From the NCBI GenBank assembly GCA_963978545.1, contig OZ021732.1, positions 34,860,123 through 34,924,122 of the forward strand: a stretch of DNA of 64,000 nt. The letters run 5' to 3'. A program made the position numbers and the translations under genes. A model generated the notes under the pieces. The model did no database searches and had not been told where the DNA came from. It saw nothing but the letters and a program-made list of their open reading frames with translations. This document shows positions 23,301 to 33,109 of the stretch, one piece after another; positions within the stretch are counted from its first letter, which is position 1; each line of letters begins with the position of its first letter. Source of the stretch: Linyphia triangularis (lineage: Eukaryota > Arthropoda > Arachnida > Araneae > Linyphiidae).

Positions 23301-25700
23301 TACTTTTTGAATTTCCGAAATTCGTTTTTTTCGGTCCATCCTAATGCATAAGCTGATACAAGAGATTTTCAAATCCAAATAAAGTTTCATGAAAACAAAG
23401 ATAATTGAAGTAAATTTATAAACAATGATATTTTCTTTCAGAATTACAGAAGTATTTTTTGTACAGATTTGTTCAAATTAAATATTAAAACGTAAATGTT
23501 CATCTTACGTTCATCAACTGGCCAGGTCTCAGCAAGATGTCACCAAGTTTCATACCTAAAAACAATATAGCACTTGATAAAATCTCAATTCCCAGCATAA
23601 AAGTATTTGTAAAAGGATAATTTAATATACTAAAGAAAAGTCATATAATGTAACATGTAACATTATTAATAAAAATTTTTTTGTTTAAATTATGTTAATT
23701 TAAAAAAAATTATTTTTTCTGTTGCATTGAACTATATAGAGCAATCAGCAAGTTAATAATCCAAGAGCCAGTGACAAAAAAGAAAAAACAAATAATAATA
23801 ATTCTATTAATTGATAACGAAACGGATTTTTTTTTTATATTTTTTTTTTTATTATTATTATTATTATTTTTTTATTTTTTTATTTTTATTTACGGAAACT
23901 GATGTGTAATAATGGTGTTAAGTTTAGCACCAATTAAAAAAAAAAACGAGAATAATTGGCGAGTTTCTGAAATCCAAAACGATTGAGATCCTATTGAAAA
24001 AGCACAAGCCAAAGTTTTTAGTGGAAAATGCCCACAAATTATTGAAAGCTTTTTTTAGCGCTAGTGATCAACAGTTCAACCCTTTTACTCACTTAATTCC
24101 TTTTTTCATCAAAAATTCTCTTCATGATTTGAATCGTATTCCAATCCATATTTAATTTCAATCCATTAATTGTGGTGTTAAGTGAATACGTTTACATGGA
24201 AAATTTTCAAAATGAAATGACAACTTTTTTGCCAAAAGCTCTCATGCTATTAAATCACGTGGGAAAATATTAATAAATTTTCGATATGGATTATTTTATT
24301 AAGAAGCAAATCTAAAACATTACGTAAATCAAACGTTCTGCTTATAGATTTTTAGATTGTAAAACGAAATACATTAAACTTGAATACTGTACCAGTATAG
24401 TAGAATTGGTCATCATAACTTTTTTTACCTGAAACAGAACAAACCAAAATAAAATTAAAGAGAAATTTACTATAATATAAATTATTATCAGTGTACAAAA
24501 TATTGTGTACATGGGATAAATTTTCAATATAAAATCTATTATTGTTAAAACAGAACATTTAGTACGTATTTAAATTTTGGAAAGATAGGCGTTATGCCAA
24601 AAGAAAATGATGAAAAAAGCTGTGCTGAGCTTTATTTTTGCAATTGCGCCTTTATCCTCTGAGCCTTTTAATTTGACTTATATTTTTATTTGAACATTAT
24701 TTGATTATCATTGTATAATTAAAGTGTTTTATTCTGAAAAAAAAAAATTAACATACCCTGAGATGGGTGAGCTAAATCTTTGCTGGGTATATGTAGAACT
24801 AAAATACAAGATTGATGTCAGAAAAAATATTATAATATAAATATTAGCTCAGATTTTTTCTTATTTCAAAAAATTTCAGTTGCATACTTACTGTTTATGA
24901 ATTCATTATATCGACTTTTATTCAACAAATTATCCAGATATTGAGGAGTTATATCTTCAAAAGAATATTAATAATTAAAATGTATATTTTTGCAAACTAA
25001 CATAAAGATGCTTTTTAACTCAAATCAATTATACTTTAAATCATTGCATCATATTAATTCCTGATTTTTTATTTAATTAGAGTGTATTTAACTTTATTTC
25101 GATATTTTAATATTCTGAATTGATTTTGCTAAGCTATGATTGAATCCGATCCAAAACATTTCATATATTGATATTTATTACCTTTAATTCTTATTTATTG
25201 TAAGTTGAACACTAGTTTTATTTATTGAAGAATATCTACCCGTTTTTCAATAGAGAATTAAGTTATTGCAAATGGAACTATTTTGCTATTTATATTAGTT
25301 ACCAGGATCAACATTTGTTAAAAATTCCAATTCTTTTGCTTTATAAATCATTGAACGTGTCACTCTTTTGAATGTTTAAACAAATTCCACTATTTTTGTG
25401 AAATATCAGTAAGAAGACTCTGTGTTCCTTGACACTCGATGCATTATGCAGTCTTCTTTCTCATAGTAAAACACTTATATCCTGGTTTGCATATTATTGG
25501 TACTAAAATATATAATTATATTTTGTGTTCTTTCAATAACAAAGTAATGTTTGGATAACACATTCAAAAATTGAAAGTTTAATAATTAATTAGTATAAGG
25601 AATTTCACGAATTCTTACTTTTTGAAGAAGAATGCATACATTGTACAGAAGTCAGAAAACATAGAACAAGAACAGAGAAGTATGATTTTATAATTGCCAT
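14147..25700 (-). CDS. Astacin-like secreted zinc metalloprotease, complete eight-exon gene (gene A)
   Basis: Predicted secreted endopeptidase of the astacin (M12A) family. Coding exons in transcript order: 25700-25619, 24954-24892, 24798-24757, 23555-23509, 20641-20548, 17071-16945, 15033-14861, 14367-14147. They sum to 849 nt, a multiple of three, with matching phases at every junction. Visible parts are a signal peptide, a short propeptide with a GDI core (family Asp switch), the mature N-terminal WNNGTVPYY segment, the full HExxHxxGxxH zinc motif with RxDRD after it, and the SIMH Met-turn. There is no CUB, EGF or ShK domain after the catalytic domain, so it is a minimal astacin. Oddities: all four conserved astacin cysteines are absent, and the Met-turn Tyr is Phe. 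Arthropod astacins of this size are digestive or venom enzymes; which applies here cannot be told from the sequence. Exons come from splice signals and paralog comparison, not transcripts. Confidence 0.85.
14861..15033 (-). CDS. Gene A exon 7: zinc-binding catalytic exon
   Basis: 173 nt between acceptor TTTACAG and donor GTAAGG. It contains HELQHTLGIGHEHDRIDRD, the full HExxHxxGxxHExxRxDRD astacin signature with all three zinc His and the catalytic Glu. Where the family has GCWS before the glycine-rich strand this exon has YFTNFG, and where it has the partner Cys84 just before the zinc helix it has PQALDSG. Both cysteines of that disulfide are therefore missing. Confidence 0.9.
15091..15796 (+). 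mobile_element. Solo LTR in intron 6 of gene A, private to unit A
   Basis: Begins TGTTACGAAT and is related over its length to the LTR at 4845-5552, in the opposite orientation. The uninterrupted site in unit B is at about 39085 (TTAACATATTAG). The right boundary is uncertain by a few bases and no clean target duplication is visible. The AATAAA of the other copy is mutated. The open frames at 15093-15562 are LTR sequence. Confidence 0.7.
15797..16944. other. Intron 6 of gene A, right part
   Basis: AT-rich intron matching 39090-40234 in unit B, with C- and A-homopolymers near 16495 and 16567. No other feature seen. Confidence 0.5.
16945..17071 (-). CDS. Gene A exon 6: N-terminal subdomain, cysteine position replaced
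   Basis: 127 nt between acceptor TTTACAG and donor GTTAGTAG. It covers the helix after the first strand and the segment KNVVFQPYKDEDVDYVFIF, which aligns with the family pattern TCIxFxPR...DYIxI. The position of Cys42 (crayfish astacin numbering) is not Cys. It ends in GGS plus two bases of the next Gly codon, just before the usual Cys64. It is identical in all 127 bases to the unit B exon. Confidence 0.8.
17851..18318. repeat. Long fold-back (inverted repeat) in intron 5, unit A
   Basis: Two arms of about 200 bp are reverse complements of each other (17851-18055 and 18105-18318). Left blocks CCATCAAAAACATCTCTG, TTCATATAATAACTATG and CAGCTACAA reappear inverted on the right. The arms end at a GCCCATC/GATGGGA pair and enclose a loop of about 50 bp. 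Present in both units. Probably a fold-back transposon. Confidence 0.7.
18866..19430 (+). repeat. Dispersed repeat R1, unit A, forward copy
   Basis: About 560 bp starting with a near-palindrome (ACTTTCAATTACCC ... GGGTAATGAAAGT). It contains the blocks GTCAGCATAACTCCCGAA and AACATCCCCACC. It matches the reverse complement of 26985-27515. A member of an unclassified non-coding repeat family. Confidence 0.6.
19430..20547. other. Intron 5 of gene A, repeat-like sequence
   Basis: Contains CATACCAAATTTCATAGTTC and TGAGTTTCTCCTC blocks of the kind seen in dispersed arthropod repeats. Repeated only at 43200-44311 here. Unclassified. Confidence 0.35.
20548..20641 (-). CDS. Gene A exon 5: pro/mature boundary and first mature strand
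   Basis: 94 nt, phase 0 in, phase 1 out, donor GTAAGTAA. It contains WNNGTVPYYVSKTF, matching the astacin W-x-N-G-x-V-P-Y signature at the start of the mature enzyme. NGT is a possible N-glycosylation site. The unit B copy (44312-44405) differs at three bases. Confidence 0.85.
20824..23343. mobile_element. DNA transposon with long inverted ends in intron 4, unit A
   Basis: 2520 bp with imperfect inverted ends of about 300 bp: TAGGGTGGGTTGAAAAA at the left and its relative inverted at the right, ending CCATCCTA. It is flanked by a perfect 8-bp duplication ATGCATAA (20816-20823, 23344-23351), which points to a hAT-like or related element. The minus strand near 21830-22090 keeps a degraded relative of the transposase-type family at 11700. 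It lies 165 bp from exon 4. Confidence 0.7.
23509..23555 (-). CDS. Gene A exon 4: propeptide Asp-switch exon (LGDI)
   Basis: 47 nt, phase 1 in, phase 0 out, donor GTAAGATG. It encodes MKLGDILLRPGQLMN. Astacin propeptides carry an FxGDI motif whose Asp caps the catalytic zinc in the zymogen. The GDI core is present but the leading Phe is not (Lys at that position). Gene 0 also has GDI; the unit B copy has DDI. Confidence 0.75.
24757..24798 (-). CDS. Gene A exon 3: propeptide micro-exon
   Basis: 42 nt, phase 1 to phase 1, between acceptor TTTTAG and donor GTATGT. It encodes the short linker LHIPSKDLAHPSQ. The paralogous micro-exon in gene 0 is 1493-1534 (LQIFGQDLVDPSQ). Conserved length and phase make it convincing despite its size. 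Confidence 0.75.
24892..24954 (-). CDS. Gene A exon 2: propeptide, TPQYLDNLL segment
   Basis: 63 nt, phase 1 to phase 1, donor GTAAGTAT. It encodes ITPQYLDNLLN followed by YNEFIN. Gene 0 has the same exon at 1636-1698 with VTPQYLDNLLN. The acceptor here is GAAG where gene 0 has the stronger CGTAG, so splicing efficiency at this exon may be reduced. Confidence 0.75.
25619..25700 (-). CDS. Gene A exon 1: start codon and signal peptide
   Basis: The ATG is at 25700-25698. The exon encodes a short basic N-terminus, a hydrophobic core (SVLVLCFLTSVQC) and a few polar residues, a typical secretory signal of about 21 residues. It ends in phase 1 at donor GTAAGAAT. The equivalent exon of gene 0 (3632-3704) differs in residues but has the same design and the same donor, which supports the start choice. 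Confidence 0.75.
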
Positions 25701-25713
25701 TTTCTTAAAAGTC

Positions 25714-25734
25714 CTATAAGGGTAAAAGTACACA
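25714..25734 (-). promoter_or_regulatory. Conserved pre-ATG element of gene A
   Basis: On the minus strand this reads TGTGTACTTTTAC then CCTTATAG and ends 13 nt before the ATG. Gene 0 has nearly the same motif at 3718-3738 with the same 13-nt spacing, although the surrounding sequence has diverged. The pyrimidine-rich run ending in TATAG fits a 3' splice site of an upstream 5'-UTR intron. A core-promoter element is the alternative. Confidence 0.4.
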
Positions 25735-26900
25735 TGAAAATATTTCCGAAAAGTATATCAATAGCAATAAATTCACAATTACAAAAATTGACATAAAATA
25801 CATGTTAAGTTAAAAAAAAAATTGTAAACACACTAATGTATAAATAATGATGTCTTTGTACATACTTTGAGCTTTTATGTCAATTTATAAAAAAAGACTG
25901 ATATTTAGTTCGTACAAAAACCATAGTTTAGCAAAGTAAGGCAAAAAAAGTGGCTTTTAGTGTATCTAAGTGCTGTATTTTTCTAAGCATAATTAATGTG
26001 TTATGTAACGTTTTTACTTATTTCTCTTCCAGCAAACATTGATTTTACAATTAAAATGTAAACATTATTAAATGTACTTTGTTGTTATTATTATGTGTAT
26101 GTTATTATGTTATGTGTATAGTATCAGTATTATATCAACTCCTCTGGACGACAATTTCCATTTGAAATATCGCAGACATCTGTAGCAAGTTAGGTATGAA
26201 AATGTTGACATCAAATGAACTGATAAAATATGTTTAATTTTATTGATAATTACTTATCTTTTTATGGCAGCAATTTACTTTTTATTTTGTATGATTTCAA
26301 TTCCTATTACAATCGAAATTAAAAATATTTTATTGAAATTTAAATATTTTTATTTAATTGTATAAACAAGTTCTTATTTTAACACTTCTTTTTTGTACTG
26401 ATTAAATATTTTGACCAAAAACAGCTCATACTTACAATATAAGCTCGGAAATTTCCTGTAGAATGCTGTGTAAAAAGTAACTGAATGTGCTTTATATATT
26501 CTAACGGAATAAGCATGAGAAGCAAGATTAAATATATTAGTTTAAGATATTGCTGTTTTAAACGATTGAAAGTTCATAAAAACTGGTCATAATCTTTAAT
26601 AAATCTAAAATAATATAAAATAAAATGTAATTCTAGTTTTGCGCACAGATACTGAACACATTATTGACGCAGAAATTTTATATTATTGACCATTCTCATC
26701 ATAAAACGTTATTGCTAAAGTAATATAATAGTTTTGCGAGCATGAGTCATAAATATTGTACTCCAAAATAATATTGTAATCTAAATAATGAAGTGAAAAA
26801 AAAACAACTAGGGGTGTGGAACAACGCACAACTTACAATTACTTTATATACTAATGTGAATTCGTGCCATTTTCGTTTTTATATTTCCAACATTCGTTTA
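25735..26900. other. Upstream region of gene A
   Basis: AT-rich. The part beyond 26130 is related to 6735-7500, 48596-49080 and 53830-54010. No TATA box or other promoter element can be assigned with confidence. Confidence 0.4.
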
Positions 26901-26984
26901 GTAACAATGGCCAGTTTGGCTATAATTTTTGAGATAAGTCTTATATAAAGCTTTTTTTTTAAATAAAAAAACTTTGCCAAAAAG

Positions 26985-27515
26985 TAAATTTTGGCGATAT
27001 ACTTATCGATAATTCTTATATTATCCTTTCTTGTAAGTGAAACTGAGCAGAGATAAAAAACCGATCTTTGATGAGGTATGCTCAAGGAAGGAGTACTCTG
27101 TGTTAAAGACATTCGTTTTTCAACTTTTTACGCCGTTAAAGCATTTGTACGGGAATTTCGGTTGTGGGGATGTTTAGAACACATTAAGAGGCATTACCAC
27201 AGTGATTTTGAACAAAATCGTCAAAACCGTTTTTTAGCAATTACTGAAGAACGTGATTTTTTTCAATGGCAGCTATTTTTACGAAAACCTTAATGGCAGG
27301 TCCTTGGGCCATCATCAACTTGCACATCAAATTTGAACATCGTAGGAGAATTTGTTCGGGAGTTATGCTGACACGTACACACAGACAGAAATTTTTACTA
27401 GATCACTTTTTTGAGATCAGGATGTTCCAAAATGTGGAGAAATGCAATTTTTTTTTTGATTGAATCCTATACTTTCATTACCCTATATATTACGTATGGG
27501 TAATTGAAAGTAAAA
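26985..27515 (-). repeat. Dispersed repeat R1, unit A, inverted copy
   Basis: Reverse-oriented relative of 18866-19430, upstream of gene A. It ends near 27510 with the same near-palindrome. The frame at 27078-27293 lies in this repeat and is partly preserved in unit B (49358-49633). Confidence 0.55.
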
Positions 27516-28109
27516 GGAAAAATGAAACTTTTTTATTCATGGGAGGTTTTTAACAATTGTGAATAGTTTTTCTTCTCATGAGGTTTAACTATTTATTAAA
27601 TCTTACCAAACTAAAAAAAAAAGGTTTATGGCAACCATGAAAGTATAGATATTAGGTTTAAAAAAGGTGCAATCATCATGCTGGTCTCTGACTTGGTGAC
27701 ACGTTGGTGCTTTCCTGCAGAGCTAAAATATGCTACTTAATATGTACTAAACTTTAAAGAAAACACTACGGCTTGCTTGAACGTAGAGGTCTATGGTAAA
27801 AGCAGTAATGGATATGTATACTTTTTTTTTTTTTTACCTCATCTTGTTACAGAGAGTTGGTTCTCTCACATATGTATGTGGAGGCAGGAGATAGTTCACG
27901 AAGTCCTTCCCTTCCACTCCCAGCCGGAAGTACATTTTTACTTATCAAAGCCGGTAGGCAAGGAAACCTTCCAGGAAGAATATTATTAAAATCATTTTTA
28001 ATTGATTGAGTCCAATAGTTGAAGGCTTTTACTGTAGATTCCTCTTAATTTACATTGTAGAAAGTTTTTATATCATTATTTTTATACGTGTTCAACTTTG
28101 GAACATTAT

Positions 28110-28221
28110 GTGTGTGTCAAATTCTGAGGTATGTTTGAACTCGAGTGAGGTTTGACCACCATTGAAAGGCTGAGGGCTGAGGGCAAAGAAATTACCTAAG
28201 ATCCACCAACTTTGCCGAAAC
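28110..28221 (-). pseudogene. Relic astacin zinc-site exon, unit A
   Basis: Minus strand aligns with 14861-15033 from the acceptor (TTTTTAACAG) through the glycine-rich strand to the zinc helix. GTTGGTGGA and GTAATTTCTTTGCC are shared. There is an in-frame TAG where gene A has Gln, a 7-bp duplication (GGGCTGA) and a shifted zinc motif. Remains of an older astacin copy. Confidence 0.6.
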
Positions 28222-28519
28222 CTGTTAAAAATCTTAAATTAAATATATGTGCAATTTTTTTACTTGAAATACTAACTGACTAACTAGTTATATCAGTTAA
28301 CCAAGGAGCATCTTTGTGAAATTTAATACTGATAAAACTTCGACTCCATATGATAGCTTAGATGAAAATGTTGTTTACAGTGTAAATCTATAGCTGAACA
28401 CAATTTTCAATTTATCTTCAAAAATGAAGTTTCAAGGAACCTGGGACATGTATTGTAAATTTACTTGGATGCGCTTTAGGGTGTGTGTTGAGGGTACTCA
28501 AGTTTATAAACAGCTATAA

Positions 28520-29234
28520 AAGGGCGTCTGAGACTCAAAATTTGGAAAATTATCAAAAAATATTTTATTATTGTAAAAAACAATGCATATATTTTTTAAG
28601 AAAATTGCATAAAAAATTTGTTTCTATCTTTGGTCGAACTTGAAATATTTAAGTTTTTGTTACATGACAACTGTATCTCAGACATGCTATCTTGAAACTT
28701 TGAAATTGTTTTTCTCTGTGATGGACTTTTGTCCCTTTTTTGAGTTTAAATTGATAAAACTTAAAAATTACTTGATATAAATATATATGAAAGTTTCCAC
28801 AATTATTAATTTTCATATATATTTCTTTAATTTGTCTTCATGAATTATGTTTTTTTTTTTTTTATTTAACTTAAAAAAAAGCCTTTGGATCTTAGCATAC
28901 TATGGATTTTATACAGTTTTTGCACAAAGCATTTTTTTAATTTTCTCTAATTACTTTATTGAAAAATCATGAAGACAATTTTTGAAATGAATTATAAGAA
29001 GTAGTTATATGCAAAAATGATGGAATTTTGAAAAAAAGTTTTTTAGACGTATCAAATTTAGGAAATATCAAAATTTTGAAGTTTTTTAAATTAAAATAAA
29101 AAATATATACTTTTAAAATTTAAAAATTCAAAATGATTTTTAAAGTTTTAAAGCATCATGCATTACTGCATAAAAAATTTCAGAAAAATAATTCTAAAAA
29201 TAAAGATTTTAGAATTTTGAGTCCCATACACCCT
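28520..29234. mobile_element. Non-autonomous inverted-repeat element (MITE-2), unit A
   Basis: About 715 bp with imperfect ~22-bp inverted ends (AGGGCGTCTGAGACTCAAAA and, inverted, AGGGTGTATGGGACTCAAAA). Shared with unit B at 50830, but missing from the older copy near 8620, where CAGCTATATTAAGC is uninterrupted. The target duplication is unclear (TTAA-like). No coding capacity. Confidence 0.6.
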
Positions 29235-29423
29235 TAAGCAAGAGTTGTATGAACAAGAAGTCCGAGCCATATTAACTACACCTTCAGATAATAGAATTGT
29301 AAATATTTAATATTATAATAATTTGAATAGCAATGCAAATTATATCAACTTGACAACAGCAATCAGAATAACAACACAAAGCAAGCCAACAAAGCAACAC
29401 AGTAACACGTTAGAAACATTTAA

Positions 29424-30159
29424 GGTATACATATATATGTTGGACAATTTTTTTTTAAGTTCTTATGCCAGCGTGTCAAATTTTTGTGAGAATTACAAGA
29501 GCAAAAAATGTAATGTATTTGCAGTAACAAAAAGTAAAAAAATAAAATATTTATTTAATTAATTAAATTTTAATTCACTAATTAAGGCCTAATTGCAACG
29601 ATGATAAAATAATACCTAATTAATTTTGAAACAAATTTCTTACTGGAAATTAAAGACAACTTATTGATACACGGGCCCAAGCAAAATATAATGCATAACT
29701 TAAATATTTTTTAAATTTTAACATTTAACATGAAAAGTTCTAGAAAAACTAAATTTTTCCAAAAATAAAAATATTCTAAAATACATAAAAAAAAAACTAT
29801 TTTTTACCAAAATTTTTGTAAACAGCTAGAGCCTGTGCTCTGAAATGTTATCTAAATTATACAGTTTAAATTTTAAAGATCAGTTAATTAACTCTTAAGA
29901 TATCACGGTTGGAGTACATTCACTCAACAATGAAAAGCAGTTCTCCAGAAATTGAGTTCAAAGTTTTCGACATTTTCGTTTTTCCAATATGTTTTAAACG
30001 TCGACTTTTACGAAATTGCGTGTAATTAAAAAAGTATTTTAACTATAAGAAAGTTATTGGTATCATTTTAAAGATAATGAATTGGAGAACATTTTAGAGT
30101 GAAAAAACAAAAATGCCTGTTTGGGTCAATTTTTGCGATTCCCAACGTATATGTATACC
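29424..30159. mobile_element. TTAA-flanked MITE (piggyBac-like), private to unit A
   Basis: 736 bp with ~20-bp inverted ends (GGTATACATATATATGTTGG at the left; CCAACGTATATGTATACC at the right), bracketed by TTAA (29420-29423, 30160-30163). TTAA duplication is the piggyBac hallmark. Unit B lacks it near 51712. Non-coding. Confidence 0.7.
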
Positions 30160-30185
30160 TTAAGGGGAAAAATCGTAAAGTGACG

Positions 30186-30363
30186 GCCGACCAAACGGTG
30201 TAGTGGTTAGCATGCTAGCTTCTAGACCGAGAGGTTACGGGTTCGAGTCCCGTGTTGGCATGGGTGTTTGTAAATGTATGTTGGTTTGTCTAATGACGAA
30301 TGTTTCGGCGCAATAGCCCTCGTGTTGCTGACGGCGCCAGATAATCTGAAAACAACCAACCAA
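30186..30363 (+). mobile_element. SINE family 1, private to unit A
   Basis: 178 bp, full-length head, body and AACCAACC tail. The 12-bp target duplication CGTAAAGTGACG flanks it (30174-30185, 30364-30375). The empty site with a single copy is at about 51728 in unit B. Confidence 0.85.
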
Positions 30364-30629
30364 CGTAAAGTGACGTGGTAGTTGATGCATGTTGGTGCCA
30401 GGAGGGATATACTTATTACAGATGCTACTCGAATTAGCTAAAGAAGCAACTGAAGAACTCCTAGAACGAAAATCAGGGCAGATCTTGAAAAATCCACAGT
30501 ATAAGTAAGAGCAAGATACTGTCACACGTGCGCACATCAACACTCTTCCACCATCACTGGACAAAGTATGAAACGACGCAATGCAAAAAAAAAAGTAAAA
30601 ACGAAAATGAAATTACAGTAGAATATTGA

Positions 30630-31310
30630 TTAACTGTGATTACAATAATTTACAGGGAGTCGAAACCAGTATTTCCCGCCAGATCGAGTTGTATAATCAT
30701 CGTCGTTCTTCATATCTGTTAATTTATGATCAAGAAAAGAAACATGGCTTTAACTGTTTAATAGAAAAGTTGTGAGTACTATGTCCCACTTGCAAAGAGA
30801 AAGGGGATGAATTGTATGGTTAAGCCAGTCGTTTACGAACCGAGTCCTGTATCATTAAACGTAAGAGGAGGAAAATAAGTCATTGTGAATGAATACCTTA
30901 TGAATAGAATGTCAACAAGTGTTAGTAAGCAGCAGAAAATCACAATAAATTCAAATTTGTCACAAAATAGCAGGAGATTTCGATGAGAAGGATTTGCAAG
31001 GAAGACAAAAGTTACTTATATGGATCAACTCCTCTGCATACGTGACAAGGGGTTAGGCTGCACACTGGATCATATAAGAAATAAGATGATGGGGGAGATC
31101 TTTTATCAGGGGCATGGCACCAGATGATGCCTTTGAGATGACGGAGGAATCTCTCTACGAGTCTGTTGGAACAAGGGTGGTTCGTAACATGTGGCAAAAA
31201 AGAAGTCGAGAAAACATGTGGTTACCACATCCCCATATGATGGCATGAGTCATAAAAAACCTGAAAAATATCCCAAAGTTACCCCGGTTTGTGATTTGTA
31301 AAATTACCGG
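30630..31310 (-). mobile_element. Ty3/gypsy pol relic spanning the duplication junction
   Basis: Same integrase relic as 8900-9850, with SNRLVERFLRHLK readable near 31150. The part left of about 30790 is most like the copy at 52.1 kb, and the part right of 30805 most like the copy at 9.3 kb, so the unit A/B junction falls inside it. Confidence 0.65.
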
Positions 31311-33109
31311 GAATCAAGAAACATTAGGGGAAAAAATTATCAATAAGTTTTTTTCAAAGATATATATATATATATATATTAAAAAACTTATATGGCGTTT
31401 GCCATTTTTGAGTATACCATCCTGAAAAGATGGTATACTCAAAATGGACATTTTAAAATTTTTTAAATGTTTCGAAAATTCTACAATGGTATGCCACAAA
31501 CAATTATCTTTGGTTGTATACATATGCATTTAAAAAAAAAAAATAATAATTGGGTTTTTTATCATTTTCGTTTATTTTTTTACTATGCATTTATGTAAAC
31601 AATTCGAATTTATATATTTTTGAAACATACTTTGTTATCATTATGTAATTATATTTACATGTAATATACATAGCATCTTGTTATCTTTGTGTATTACCCA
31701 AGACATTTAGAAAGGTATGATTTTATTATGAAATTAGAATTAATATTTTGCTTAGATAGAAAGCGCTTTTAACATAGAGTTCCAAAGTGTGCAGTACATT
31801 CGTGTTTCATATATTTCTTTCACTGAAATGAAAGGTATTAATTCGGTAAAACAAAAAAGTCCATTGTCCAGTCCAATTCACAGTTAAGTCTTCTGTAACA
31901 GGCTACCCCGAAAGAGTAAACGGAGGTAGATACACACTTTAACTAATAGATTTTATCTTAAAATTTTGCCTCCCTCAACTATTTATTCACTACAATGTAC
32001 CTGAAAAAACCAAGCGATAAATATAATTATATTTAAATAGAAAAAATGTGATTGAATGTAACTTATAATTACAATGTAAATATAAATCATCTTAGAGCAT
32101 TTAAAATAATTGCTAAAGAACATATTTTGAAAATATTATAAATAATTAATCGAATTCTTGTTTAATCTTCTTGTTTTATTATACGTGCATAATTTAAAAT
32201 AAATAAAAATTATCATACATTCACTACAAACACTGAAAAATCCAGATGAATGCCGGGAAAACTCGTAACTGTTTTATATACTTGAGCGTCAAAACATCAA
32301 ACACGATTAACTTTTTCAATAAAGTAAGCTTTAGTGGTTTGAAATTGACTGAAGGTGCATAAAAAATAAACTTAGAATTATTATTAAGACATTTATTTTA
32401 TTATACAAAATTAAATCGAATTCGAGTTCCAATCTAAAATGGACAACAGTACTGATGTTTAGTTTAGTTTGCCTTGTCTCAGTTGTCTATTTCTGCAACT
32501 ATAAAGTGCTTATAACAGTCAACAAAGATTTAAAAATCGTGTTTTGATCTAAATGGCGAAATAACATAAAAATATTTTTAAAATGACATGGCACGGAATG
32601 GTTGTCTAATGGGTCATTTAGAACATACACAAATGTTCGCCCATTTTGCACAATATCTAGCCCACCCCACTTGACTACAAAATGTACCTAATCGTAACAG
32701 ATTGTACGATGGACGTCGCGCTTCTTACCGAATAACCTAATAAATTTGTTTACCTTCACATCTACATCTCATAATGAAATTAACCTAATTATTATTAATT
32801 TTTTAACAAAAAAACTTAAAAAGGTAAAATATACTTAATTTCAAGTTTAATTAAATTTACAAATTTAAAAATGGTCAATAAAATTTCAAGTTTACCAAGA
32901 TAAACTGGGGATATAAAGACGGTTACCAAAATATAATTATAGAGGAAAACTTAAGCATTTTTTATTTCTTCTTTTTCATCCTATACACAGTTTTATTGTA
33001 TTCTTGCTTAGGAGAGTAAAATTTTATGACATAATTGGAAGAGCATTTTGTGGGACGTAAAGACTCTTTAACAAATAGAGATAAAGTCTGAAGAGCACAT
33101 CTGATAGAG

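Larger units (their letters stand above)
24264..26329. other. Segment of unit A deleted from unit B
   Basis: Both ends carry AAAATATT (24264-24271 and 26322-26329). In unit B one copy remains at 48588-48595. The segment includes gene A exons 1-3 and the proximal promoter. Confidence 0.8.

Noticed and set aside
27078..27293. 71-codon frame as a conserved protein gene
   Set aside because: Within repeat R1, which is otherwise non-coding. The frame is kept as a finding, not as a gene.
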